This document shows, piece by piece, positions 1 to 10,803 of a stretch of 64,000 bases of DNA. Every line of letters starts with the position of its first letter. Position 1 is the stretch's first letter. The DNA lies in assembly GCA_023614405.1 (NCBI GenBank), contig CM042689.1, forward strand, positions 332,296,305 to 332,360,304, written 5' to 3'. The position numbers were made by a program, and so were the translations under genes. The notes under the pieces are model-generated. The model worked only from the letters and a program-made list of their open reading frames with translations. It was not told the origin of the DNA and searched no databases. The DNA comes from Avena insularis (lineage: Eukaryota > Streptophyta > Magnoliopsida > Poales > Poaceae).

Positions 1-2955
1 CCTTCAGGCGCACCATGATAGTCATCTCCAAGTTTGACAACCGACTCAAGGTATATATATGCCTGCACAACAATCAACACATTTTTATAAGCTTCTATAG
101 CGTCTCCGGTGCGAATTGCAAAACTAAATTGGTACCCTGTCTCACTATATCGTCGCTGGTTTTGATCATTTCTAGGAATTTACCGAGAAATGGGAGGTAG
201 ATAGCTACTTGAGTGCGAGCGGTTACCTTGGTGACAATATCCACCCATTCTTTGTGGCTCTTCCAAAGGACCGAGGAACGGTCTCCAATGATGAGTTCCG
301 GCGGCAAATATGTCAGGTAGATATTGATGTGTTGAAGCACTTGCGTGAAGGTGTGAAAGGGGGTTTCAATGAAGAGAAATATGGTTCATACATTGGGTTT
401 AGTCGCCTCAGGAAGTACCTGGAATCTGAACTTCAGAAGAGGTACAAAGAAGCAGCTCCAGCCACCCTGGCACTGTTAGAGCAGAGATGCACTGATGTCT
501 CGATGGACCTATCCAGACTGGACTCCAAACTGCAAGCAACCTCTGATGTCTCTCAGCTGAGGAGATCAGCAATGCTTCACGCTGCTTCTATTTGCACTCA
601 TTTGGTATGCTGACAAGACATGATCTGTCGTTGCATAACATTTCTTTTGAATTCCGTTGCGAAATATTGTACTAGAACTGATTGGCATTATATTTCTGTA
701 TGACAGCGTGCATTACTTGATGGAGCAGCTGATCCAGCCCCAGAGCTATGGGGGAAAACTACTGAAGAGGAACTAATGCACAGTGGTATTGGCAGCTGGC
801 CTGGCATCAGCGCTGCTATAAAACCTCCCAACTCCAGTCTTAAGCTGTATGGTGGTGCGGCTTTTGAGAGGGTAATGCATGAATTCCGTTGTGCAACATA
901 CTCGATGGAGTGCCCACAGGTCTCAAGGGAGAAGGTACAATTTAGATTTGAACTTTGCAGGTAATCTTTAAAGAAGTTAGCTGAACTGGGATATTGATGT
1001 CATCAGGTTGCAAACATATTACTTGCCCATGCTGGAAGAGGTGGGAGCAGCGGGATGAGTGAGGCAGCCGCTGAGATAGCACGTGCGGCTGCACGATCGT
1101 GGCTTGCTCCTCTCACAGAAACTGCGTGTGATCGGCTTGCATTTGTCCTGCAAAGCCTATTTGACCTTGCAATGGAGCGCAGCCGCAATGATGATTCAAA
1201 ATGTAAGCATTGGATTTTTGTTGTGCTGAGTTTCATCTTGCTTGTAGCCATATTTAGCAATTCAATAATATTTTTATAGTTTTTTAAGACACAAAGGGAA
1301 CTACTGGTAGCATTTTCCAAACCAATTGCACCAAATGCGTCCATTAAGTGTCTGTTTTCCTTAATGTTAGTTTCTGTCTCTCTGCTATTATTGTTGATCA
1401 CTGTCTCCATTAAAATTTAAACAGGCAATCATTAGTGTGGCATTTAATGGTGAACTACTCTTCATATTGATCTTACGATGAATCGCTGTGTATACATGTA
1501 TCTCATTTTCTACAGGCTTTAAGATACCATTATCATCAGTTTTATCTTTTGTCCTCTTATTATTTTAATCATTTCACTGGAGTTACAGATATAGCCGTTT
1601 TGTACTTTAACAAGTCCCTGCAGTACAGGATCAATTTGCTAAACGGTTTTCACACTTTCACTCTTTTTGCCTAGCAGATCAAAATGTTGAAAATATGGAT
1701 GGATATGTTGGCTTCCTTGCTGCTCTCCGGTGCTCCTATTATAAGTTTGTCAAGGATTTGTCCAAGCAATGCAAGCAGATAGTACGACATCACCTTGATT
1801 CAGTCACGAGCCCCTACTCCCATATTTGTTATGAGAGCGACTTTCTTGGTGGCGCCAGCTCTGTAGCAAACACTCTTCACAGGTTTAACCAGTTCAATGG
1901 AGTTGCAACTTTTGACCTATCAGACAGTGGATCTACACTGGAGGAAGGCCTGGAGAATGTACCACCAAAAGATCAGCAGCATATGACACCACCTGCTAAA
2001 GCAAATGACTCGAGGGATATTCTGAGAGAAAGCCAGCTGACAGTTCCTGAGACGCCATCTCCTGATCTGCCGGGTGATATGCATGGTGGTAAGAAGAAAG
2101 ACAACGGAAATATGAATGATGGTGGGGCAAGGAAAAGACATGCAAGGATGGCAGGGTATGCAAACAGGAATCACCATAGCAATGTGACTGTTGGTGCTGA
2201 TGATCTAGTCTCAAGATCAGGGTCATCGTACTCCAGCATATGCTCAATATCTGCTCAGATTTTTTCCAAAATGCGAGAAGTCCTGATTGAAAGGAATGTT
2301 CCCTCTGCATTGAACTCTGGATTCTTAACACCATGGTACGATCTAATTTATAGCTATAGCTATATTATACACATAGCACATGCATTCCTCTTCCTGCTAG
2401 TTTACTCTGTAGGTGAAGTATTATGTGTAAATTGTGATTGGTATCTCCAACCAACTGATCACAATCCTCTTCCTGCAACTAGTAGTCACGAACTGTCAAT
2501 TATTTAATGTTTGTAACGAGCTGAGCACAAACTCAATGAACAGTCTAACTTAGCACATATCTGGAAGACACATCTGTAAGGCAGATATTCTAAGTTCGAT
2601 CTCAAGAATAACAATCTGAATCGCTGATACTTATTCAGTGATAGATATACTTTGGCTGCTAATGTATATTGAATTATAGATTAGATAGTTGGCATCGAAC
2701 AGGTCTATCCAGTATGTGTGATGTTTTTATTATCATCTAACCTTTTGCTTTGTTTTGATGCATGGCAGCCGTGAAAGGTTGTTTCTAGCACTTGGATTTG
2801 AGCTGTTTGCTGTAAACGACGATAAGTTCATGGACATGTTCGTGTCTCCTGGCGCAGTTGATTCCATCCAGAATGAGCGCCAGTCTCTGCTGAAGCGTCA
2901 AAAGATTTTGCTGTCCTGTTTGAGCGAGTTCAAGAACATCTCGCGGACTCTCTAG
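1..2955 (+). CDS. DRP5A: Dynamin-related GTPase, DRP5A-like, 3' part of gene (6 exons)
   Basis: C-terminal part of a dynamin-family large GTPase that I recognise as plant DRP5A-like; in Arabidopsis this protein is linked to cytokinesis at the cell plate. Readable exons are <1-50, 176-604, 707-934, 1007-1202, 1678-2335 and 2769-2955. All introns are GT..AG, phases agree, and the stop TAG is 2953-2955. About 581 residues are visible. The first exon piece holds the G4-type motif SKFD (about position 27), so the start and motifs G1-G3 lie before the window. Exons 2-4 encode the stalk/middle region (SASGYLGDN, AAPATLALLE, LKLYGGAAFERV). Exon 5 is long and polar with VPETPSPD. Exon 6 ends with FAVNDDKFMDMFV and a basic-hydrophobic tail. 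No frameshift or premature stop is seen, so the gene looks functional. DRP5B/ARC5 is the nearest alternative, but the exon 5-6 motifs fit DRP5A better. Confidence 0.9.
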
Positions 2956-3430
2956 TTGAGATCTTTCTGCCGCTTCTTCCACCGGCATGTATTCATGAGC
3001 TTCAGGGTATCCCTACAATACTGTTGTTTTATTACCGCTGCACATCCTCATTAGCCCCTTGCTTCTGTACCTTATCGCAAGCCATTCTCTCTGTTGTGTG
3101 TATGTCAAATTTACTTATTGACAAGTTGTGTACTACCACTTAGCATTTGTTCAACACTGATATTATCCCCATCAAATATTGGGGCTTTTAAACTCGGTCA
3201 TAAATTTGCAACTTGGAGATGATTTGAATATGAATTATGCGATGATCTCGAATCTCACCAGTTGTGCACAACTCCATTTGTTTACTCAGCATGTGGTCTG
3301 GTTGGACTGTTTCTCTTTTAGGTTCAACTATGAGATAGTTGCGCATGAATGCACTACTGATACGATTCAACAGATTTGGTCATGAGGCGAAATGGCCAGA
3401 TGTGGCCCTAATAAATACTGTATGCTGTTG
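2956..3430 (+). other. 3' UTR of the DRP5A-like gene with poly(A) signal
   Basis: The sequence after the stop is T-rich and non-coding. A canonical AATAAA lies at 3410-3415, a plausible polyadenylation signal about 455 bases after the stop. The exact cleavage site cannot be read from sequence alone. Confidence 0.5.
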
Positions 3431-4765
3431 TTGGTTGGAGTTTGATGACACCCTCCCTGTATCTTTCTGGTCATATTTTCAACTGTCACCTGCATGATAG
3501 CTGAGATCAGGCGATATCTTCTGCTTCCGTTCCCAGTTATCTTTCATGCTTCCCACTTTCCTTCATTTATTTACAACTGTATTTCCTTGTAGCTTAAGCA
3601 TGGTTTCTCCTGTAGTCCCATTATTCTCTCAAGTAATAATTGAGTGATACGAGCTGTTGCTTTCTAGTTGTTCAATGTCGACAAACGCGTAAGAGTGTAT
3701 TCTGATTCCCTTTGGTAACAATGGCATGCCTAGTTGCCCCAGTTAAAAAGTTCGGCAACTTATGAATCTCAAGCACGCAACTGCTCAGTTTGATTTATAA
3801 TTAGTAACTTGGTTTGTCCATGGCTGTACTCTATCTCTGTCATATCTTTTCGTTCGTATCATCCTTTTTCAGTGAACTCTTTGAATCAATTCATGTACGA
3901 GTAGCAAGTTGCAGAGTAGGTGAACACCACGGACGTGAGGCAACAAGCAAACATATGGCCTTTTCTTTGTGACTCTACCAAAAGGTTTTTGTTTTGTTTG
4001 TTTCTTTCTCCTAATCTTCTATCTGCTGGGTCAGTCAATGGATGCTGTTCTTTGTTTAGACTCGTATCTTCATTATGTTAATATCTTAAATTAGACTCCG
4101 CGAATCGTACGTTGGACTCCAGCCGTGGAGTGGAGTGGAGTGGAGCGAGTGAAAGGGAGTGGGCGTAGCTACAAGACAGGGGGAATTGCTGATGGGCATC
4201 TTGCATCCATCCACTTGTGTGGTCCGTTGGACAACTGGTAGATGCAGTATGCGCGACGACGGAATCATGGTCTCGCGGAACCGAAGGACCAGGGGAGCCA
4301 GTAGTAGATCAGCTGCTGGATTGTTTACTTTGGTGGGTTCACTAGGTAGGTCATCGAGGAACAACGACCTATTATGCATGTTATTCGTCTACTGTGCACT
4401 GGTCTTCTTCAAGAATGAAAAGGACTGTACCCCTAGTAGAGGTTTTCGTGGCTGTTGTGAGGGAATGGGTTCACACCCGGTAGATCTCCCTGTCTGAAAG
4501 ATATAAGAGTACAGTTTTTTTGACATTCAAAGATAAGAGTACAGTTGAAAACGGGGAGTGTGTAGGGTGATCTAAATGTGACAGGACAGCAAGTGTGGTC
4601 CAGACTCCATGGAAGGTGTGGAATTGGTGGAGGATTGATCGTGCTTAGTTTTGATGGTCAAAGGAGGTGGATTAATTAGTCCAAGTGTAAAATGCAGCGC
4701 TAACCCCTCATCAGAACCACCACCAGACAAAATTAATTTGTGTGGACTATAACTTGTGGATCTAA
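3431..4765. other. Intergenic, nothing recognised
   Basis: No gene or transposon end is recognised. There is a short GTGGA-type repeat at about 4126-4145 (gtggagtggagtggagtgga). The ORF at 4159-4497 has no recognisable motif and an overlapping ORF on the other strand, so I do not call it. Confidence 0.5.
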
Positions 4766-5823
4766 GAGCATCTCCAATCGGGTTTCCAGAACACCGATCC
4801 CAAGGTGAATTTTTGGTCCGGACACCGAAAATTGGCCCAGACTCGTTTTTAGGATCCCGGTTTTATCCGGATTTGAGCCAAGTTTGGTCCGGATTTCTCA
4901 GACCATTCCCGGGTTTCTGGAAACGCCTTGAAAACGCCGGACGAAGCGAAAACGGGTGTGGGCCAACCGTGTCGGCGAGACAGTCCCATTCCCTACACCC
5001 ACTCGTCTAGACTGTGGCGAAGAGCTCCCCAGCAACCTCTGTCGCCATGACTCGCCGGCGAAGCTCGCCACAGTCCCCGCCTCCAGATAGGCTCGCCGCA
5101 GTGGTCGTCCCTTTCCCCTCGGACTAGGCCATCTTTCACCGCCAAAACTTTGTCACAGCTCGGCTTCGCTGCGAGCTCCCACCACCTCGCCCGCCAAGTG
5201 TGCAGCGTTTTACCGGTTCGGCCACGGACTCCGACGACGAGGAGATGTTCGCCGTGTTGCTGGGAGAGGAGAACGCCGCTACCGCCGAAGATGCAGAGCA
5301 CATGCAAATCCTCGCCTCCTTCGCCCGGCTGTACGTGCAGATGAGCCATACTACAGACAGACACCTCTTGCTGAACCTAATCACCAGGTGCCTTCAACCT
5401 GGACTGTCTTCATCGCCATGCGTAAGGAGATCCGAGATCTAGTAGTGCATCAACAGCTGCAGGATGATCTGGTTGACCACATGTGGATACGTAGGGGCAT
5501 TACGTAGATACCGAGCATGAATTGACCGAACTAGTCCAAAGTATATTGTATTGTTATTGAATACCGAACTATTTTAATTTTATGCCAAATTATATTTAAA
5601 TTTATGCCAAACTTGGCCGAACATTGCTCTGTCTTCGTACTATGCAGAACTATACCGAAAACTTGTCAAATTTGATCCGAATTTAGGCGAAAAAAGACGT
5701 CCTGGAAACTCGGGCTAGGAACGCGAGCGGAAAACTCGCCGTTACCAGGCCGAAAATGTGTTTCATCCGGCCATATTTTGATCTGGATTTCGGAACGAAA
5801 ACGTCTAACGAATGGAGATGCTC
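4766..5823. mobile_element. Non-autonomous TIR DNA element, PIF/Harbinger-like
   Basis: The left end GAGCATCTCCAATCG and the right end, read on the minus strand as GAGCATCTCCATTCG, form terminal inverted repeats. The flanks are TAA (4763-4765) and TAT (5824-5826), close to the 3-bp TWA duplication of PIF/Harbinger elements but not identical. The interior has GC-rich ORFs on both strands and no transposase. Its subterminal sequence (aacgccggacgaagcgaaaacgg at about 4932) resembles that of the element at 10804-12659, so the two probably belong to one family. Confidence 0.6.
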
Positions 5824-6197
5824 TATGAACAGTTCAATCGAAGAGGGGCAAACAAGGACACATCTGCTAGTCATACATGGAACTGTCAGAAAATACACGA
5901 TCCAACTAGCAGATGGATGGATATAAAGATGCAAATCTGCTGGACGGATTGTTGTCCCTGAGCTGTAGCAGTAACGGCAGCAGCAGCGAAGATATAGTTG
6001 TCAATTTGGATACTACATAAATTCGGCAAGCTTGGGCCACCAGGTCCCCCACCATGCATCGTTCGATGATCGTGGATCGTGAGCCATGCCATTGAATACG
6101 TGGAATAGGCACAGCTGGCGCACATGTGGTACTGTACTGACATGGTATATCTGTGACGGAAGCTAAGCATATCTACTCCCTCGCGACCGGTCATTCA
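5824..6197. other. Spacer between DNA elements, nothing recognised
   Basis: Non-coding spacer between two TIR elements. No gene, repeat or regulatory motif is recognised. Confidence 0.5.
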
Positions 6198-7829
6198 GGC
6201 ATCTCAACCAGCACGATCCAAGATTCTGTTCGTTTAGGTCAGGCGCAGACCATTTTGGGGCCTGGCATGTCCGGCGAATCGTGTTCATACACGCTAAAAC
6301 TTGCAAAATTCATACATATTCATATGTATTTTTATTCAGATATAAAAGACGAAATAAACTAGTTCTAACCCTAGCTATCGATCTTCGCGTGTCGGCGCTG
6401 TCACGTCCATATAGGGGTCAAGGTCGATGTACTCCGGCGGCTTACAGAGTTTGGCCGATGGCAGGGCCGGAGCGGGCGCGGGCGGGTCGATCACCTGCCC
6501 AGGTCATGTTGCCGGCGGCGCCATGCGGAGGTAGAGGTGCGCCAGCTCCATCCCCTTCTTCGGAGCGATCGGTGCCACCCGCTGGCGTGATGGCGCCGAG
6601 GCAACAGCAGCTGCGCTGCGCACCCCGGTGGTGGATGGCCTCTTGGTAGCCACCCCACAAGGTGTCCTCGTTCTGCGTGTCGGCCACAATGGCTTGCTCG
6701 GTGAAGGCGTTCTTGTTGTAGCCCCTCTCCATGACCTCTACTCCGGGGGTAAGTGTGTGGCGGCGGCTGCGACTGCGTCCACCTCCTCCTCCTTGAAGAC
6801 AATACCATCGTCGCTGCCGAGCTCGTCGTCGGAGTGGTTGACAGTGCCGTCGTCATCGGGGTTGAAGGCGGGGACGTCATAGACCTGCCACGGCTGGAAC
6901 TCCCCGCGAAAGTTGCTCGCCCGCCGCGTCGTGTGCTCCAAGGCCAGGAATTCTTTCCAGAAGTCCTTGCCAACGAGCGGCCTGCGGATGCGGCGGTGGA
7001 TCTCCTCCTCCAACCCTTTGCCCTCCTTGGGCATGGGCAATACTGGGACCCGCTCCCGATTGAGGTGTCAGCCTGTGGGAGGGAGACATCGTGGTGGTCG
7101 ATTCCTACTCCATCCCTCCATCACCGCTTGCACTCTGTCACGCGGTAGTAGCATCGAGGCTCCTCCACCAGGCGCACGGCGGGGCAATGGGCGAAGTCCT
7201 AGGGCCATGGCGACGACATGGCGCCACGAAGGAAGTCCAGTAGGCCACTGCGCCTGCGGCTCGAGACGGATCCGGTCGCCTCGTGGTCATTCTTGGTCTT
7301 TTCTTGAATCATCTCGGCGTCTTCATCGTTGGCGGTGGCGGCGGCGCTGCTAGGGCTGTATGGGGGTAAGGAGTGCGATACTGACGGACACAAAGTTAAC
7401 TAGCCCCTGTGCCCATGAAATCACGCATGTTCTGCTCCTTCGCCATTAATACCGGCACGGGAACTCAGGCGGTGTCCCGTCAGTCAGGGTGTCGTCCTGT
7501 CGCCATTGTTGGCATAGGCTACCGCTGGTCAGGCTGCTGTCCGTGCCTACGAATTGATGTCGCAGTGCGTTTAAATCGGTGCTACTGTGCGTCTAGATCA
7601 GTGCCGCGCTAAGTGGTGGTTGACGGATGGGCCAGTGTCACGCGCAGGAGGACAATCCCTCGGTCCACCCGCGTTCGGGACAACGCAACCATTACCAAAA
7701 ATTGGTGCACGGATAGGTCAAGCCGGACGCGTCGGTCCGAATAGGTCGTGCCGCTGCAGAGGCCGTGCACGTCCCGTACGTCTGCGCGGACCCGTTTAGG
7801 CGGGTTGGTTCGTGCCGGTGGAGATGCTC
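6198..7829. mobile_element. TIR DNA element carrying a captured gene (family 2, copy 1)
   Basis: The left end GGCATCTCAACCAGCACGA matches the inverted right end GAGCATCTCCACCGGCACGA. The similarity continues inward on both sides to a gtttaggt/gtttaggc stretch about 45 bases from each end. No convincing target duplication is seen (flanks ttca and ctgg). No transposase is present, so it is non-autonomous. It shares its interior with the element at 13130-14783: both have ccctagctayCGATCTTCGCG on the plus strand near the 3' end of the captured ORF. Confidence 0.5.
6442..7446 (-). pseudogene. Broken captured gene encoding an acidic protein (copy 1)
   Basis: Minus-strand coding remnant inside the 6198-7829 element. 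A likely original start is the ATG at complement 7446-7444, beginning MAKEQNM. The frame is interrupted by several stops and shifts. The best-preserved part is complement 7040-6738: the motif KEGKGLEEEIHRRIRRP, a FLALEH segment, then an acidic run DDDGTVNHSDDELGSDDG followed by EEEVDAVA. The same order occurs in the copy at 13492-14460. I recognise it as an ORF often carried by Triticeae DNA elements but know no function. Degradation rules out an intact product here. Confidence 0.45.
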
Positions 7830-8329
7830 CTGGTACTTCCAAATTGAAAATGATGAGGTTCGTCCGTCCGTCGCCAAGAGAAGCGGGCTAGCTAGGTAAG
7901 AGCATCTTCAACATAAGCGCTAAAATAGCGCGTGCTAAAAATCGTTTGCAGCGCCGTTTTAGTGTATACAGCATGCGCGGGCGTGCGAAGTTTCACGGGA
8001 CGCTGCAAATTTACGCGCGACAATAACACTCCACCAGACGCTGCAAAATTCAGTGCGCGCTCGGCGGCACAAACACATTTCAACACACCAATCTCAAAAA
8101 AAAATCGAAAACATACAATAAAATCAACAAAAATAAAAAACAAAGAACAAATACTAGAAATTACGATTATATTACAAGCAAACAAGAGTTTAACTATGAC
8201 GAAATTAAACACAATAATAAAAACTAGTACTACTTATACTAAAACATGCTTAAACATGATAAAAAAAACTAATCGGAGTCCTCCCAAACGTAATCGGAGC
8301 CTTCCTCCGCTGAGGACGAAATAGGCATC

Positions 8330-8913
8330 GACGAAGGTGCATCCAACGCGGGCTGTCTTCCGGGATCGTGGGATTGTCCAGCTGCGTGAGGATGTAGGCA
8401 TGTCAGCGCGCCTCGTCAGACCCCCTCCCGCGACGATTCTGCCGCATTTGTTGCGTCCTCTGCTCCTATTCAGCGTAGAAGCGCTCCTCGGCTTGGACAT
8501 CCTCCAGGAAGCGCTCCGCTCACAGCACGCGGTAACGCTAGTCCTCCTCGTCATTCGCGAGTCGGCGCTGCTGGGCGCAATGGTGGCAGCTCTCCTCGTC
8601 GGTGATGTGGCGCGGTGGCGGCGCGAGCATCTCCACATGCTCACGCGTGTGGATGTCGTCGAAGTTCATCAACCGGGGAGGCCGACCGAGGTGTACGTGT
8701 ATGTGGCCTCGTGCGCCATATCGAAGGTCCCGAGCCCGATGCGCGTCTCGCCAGAGCGGATCTCGCGGCATCCGCGTAGAAGTTCCCGTGGCGGCGCGGC
8801 GGCATCTCGGCGTCGATGGCGGCGTGGGCTTGCGTGGCGTGCGAAGTTGAAGCGGCAAAACGGGTGTGGCATGCACAAAAGAGGGGAAAGTTTCCGAGGC
8901 GGTTGGTTTGCAC
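8330..8913 (-). pseudogene. AP2/ERF-like gene fragment, frameshifted
   Basis: On the minus strand, pieces of one protein appear in different frames. A segment around complement 8780-8690 reads GNFYAD, then SGETRIGLGTFDMAHEA, which resembles the beta-sheet and following turn of an AP2/ERF DNA-binding domain (family pattern: FYAEIRSG..LGLGTFETAHEAARAYD). Next comes LGRPPRLMNFDDI (about complement 8700-8660), then the tail motif LAPPPRHITDEE and, near complement 8400-8340, a QLDNPTIPEDSPRW segment. The frames shift between these blocks, so it is a pseudogene. The family link is by motif recognition. A DNA-element-borne AP2-like ORF family of Triticeae is the likely source. Confidence 0.5.
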
Positions 8914-8969
8914 GCTCTATGACTTTGCCGCGCGCATTAGTGAAAAAAGAGCATATAGCCCGATTTATA

Positions 8970-10070
8970 AAGGCCTTTAGTTCCGGTTTTGCACCTGGGA
9001 CTGCGAAATCGGATTAAAGTCCCCTATCTCTAGTCCTGGTTTACTCGGGACTAGAGGCCACCGCATGGCCGTTTTTGCAACGGGGGAACGAAGGACCTTT
9101 AGTCCTGGGTCATTTACGGTCATGGGCTAAAGATTTTTTTATTTTATTTTTTGAATTTTTTCTTAAACTTTTGAATTGTTTGACTCGCAATCCTCTCACT
9201 TGGAACATTTTTAGCACTGAGTATATTTAATCTTAGGTCAAATTACACTTGTGGTCAAATTTTCCGGTCGGTCACCCATCCTAGCACTACTTCACCCTCA
9301 GCATGTTTAACTTCTCTGTTCCATCAAGATGTCCTTGCACGAAGTCCATTTGTACCTCGTTGTCAACACTACCATATCAATCCTATTAGCTCATATCAAT
9401 ATGCCATACATCTTTATTTTTTTAAATTACAAACAATTATTTTAGTAAACAACAATAAATAAGTAAGAATTATATTTAATCCAATGAAAGTAAAAAAACT
9501 AAATAAAATAATGTTTTATTCATTTTTTGACATTTATTCATTTAATATGGCATAAATAATATCTTTAAATCTGTAAATCAAAATTTGAAAAATAATATAT
9601 CCATAATTATCAGAAAAATGTGAGGAATCCAAATATGGAATAAATAAAATTGCAAAAAAATTAATCTTTTAAATAACTTTTTTCCTTTTCGATTTTAAAA
9701 ATCTAAAATAATCCAAAATGGCCTAAGGCTGTTGAAATCGAACTCACAATTATTTTCCGCACATTTTGATAGGTTGTATACTTTTTTAACATCGTACGCA
9801 AAAGTTATAGCCATTTTAAGTTTTCCTGCCGTAGCCCGCACCTCTTTAGTCCCGGGCTGTATCATGACCCAGAACTAAAGGGTGTTGCCCGTGCCCAAAC
9901 CCTTTAGTTTCGGGCCGTATCACGACCCGGGACTAAAGGTCCAAAACGACCCGGAGTAGAGTTTCCTTGGGGCTTCTAGCCACGGTTACGAACCGGGACT
10001 AGTGCTTATATTAGTCCCGACCATAACAAATCAGGACTAGCGTTAGACTTTGAACCAAACCGAAGACCTT
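8970..10070. repeat. Inner MITE-like element rich in TTTAGTCCCGG inverted motifs
   Basis: The left end aggcctttagttccggtttt and the inverted right end aaggtcttcggtttggtt are imperfect inverted repeats. The interior repeats gggactaaagg / cctttagtcccgg in both orientations near each end (for example about 9000-9120 and 9845-10020), around an AT-rich core (9400-9830). Such arrangements can fold into long hairpins. This is a common grass non-autonomous repeat type; the exact family is not assigned. Confidence 0.5.
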
Positions 10071-10225
10071 TTTCTACCGGTGGCGGTAGAACGAGTGATA
10101 GATATAGCGCTCTGGCTTATGCAAAATGACACCCATCAAAACTTTTCACACTTGCTATAAACGCACGCGTTAAATCTGCAGTTTCCCCACGACAACCTGT
10201 TTTAGCGCTTCTATTGGAGATACTC

Positions 10226-10803
10226 TAGCCGGGCAAACGACGGGCATGATTGGTATGGATCGTAGGCTACACATGTATGGATGGATTTGGTATTTGGAGC
10301 TGAAGTGCACTCCATCCAAGAACAAAACGAGCGTGCTACGGGTGCGCGCGAGTGATGGAGTGTTTGACCAGTGCGGAGGGGAGGGGGGCAATGATGAACT
10401 CGGCGAAAGCGACCAAGGCCTTTGGCGGCGACCGCGCGCGCGCCGTGCCGAGCCGGCAACGGCAGGAGGACAGCATGGGGTCGCATTTCTCCTCGGCTGG
10501 CGCATGCAGGCATGCAGCTCGGGCAGCGCCACACCATTCCGTGGCTACTGGCTACGCACTACCGGCCCCGGCTCTCCGGAGCGACCTGACGCTCTCGTAC
10601 CGATAGTTTCGCCACGCGACGTCGCCGAGCGCGCTGCTGTGGCGGACCACCGCCCGCACGGCTCGGCCACCGAGCGGACCGAGATCCTGTGGATACGCGT
10701 TAACCGGACATCATCAAGCAATTGAGAATGGAAGCGATCGATTCTACTCCATCTTCCATCCATTTTCACTGCTACTGCAGTTGATCGAGCATCAGAACTC
10801 TAA
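10226..10803. other. GC-rich spacer, nothing recognised
   Basis: Overlapping ORFs occur on both strands, as expected in GC-rich DNA. None has a recognisable motif, and there are no clear repeat ends. Confidence 0.45.

Larger units (their letters stand above)
7900..10225. mobile_element. TIR DNA element, PIF/Harbinger-like, with captured AP2-like fragment
   Basis: The left end GAGCATCTTCAACATAAGCG and the inverted right end GAGTATCTCCAATAGAAGCG align, and the match continues through CTAAAA, giving TIRs of about 25 bases. The flanks TAA (7897-7899) and TAG (10226-10228) suggest a decayed 3-bp duplication. The element contains a minus-strand AP2/ERF-like fragment (8330-8913) and an inner MITE-like insertion (about 8970-10070). 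No transposase is visible. Confidence 0.55.

Noticed and set aside
95..340. Minus-strand ORF over DRP5A exon 2
   Set aside because: It is the antisense shadow of a real exon and has no motif of its own.
4159..4497. 112-codon plus-strand ORF
   Set aside because: No recognisable motif, an opposing ORF of similar length, and no promoter or splice context.
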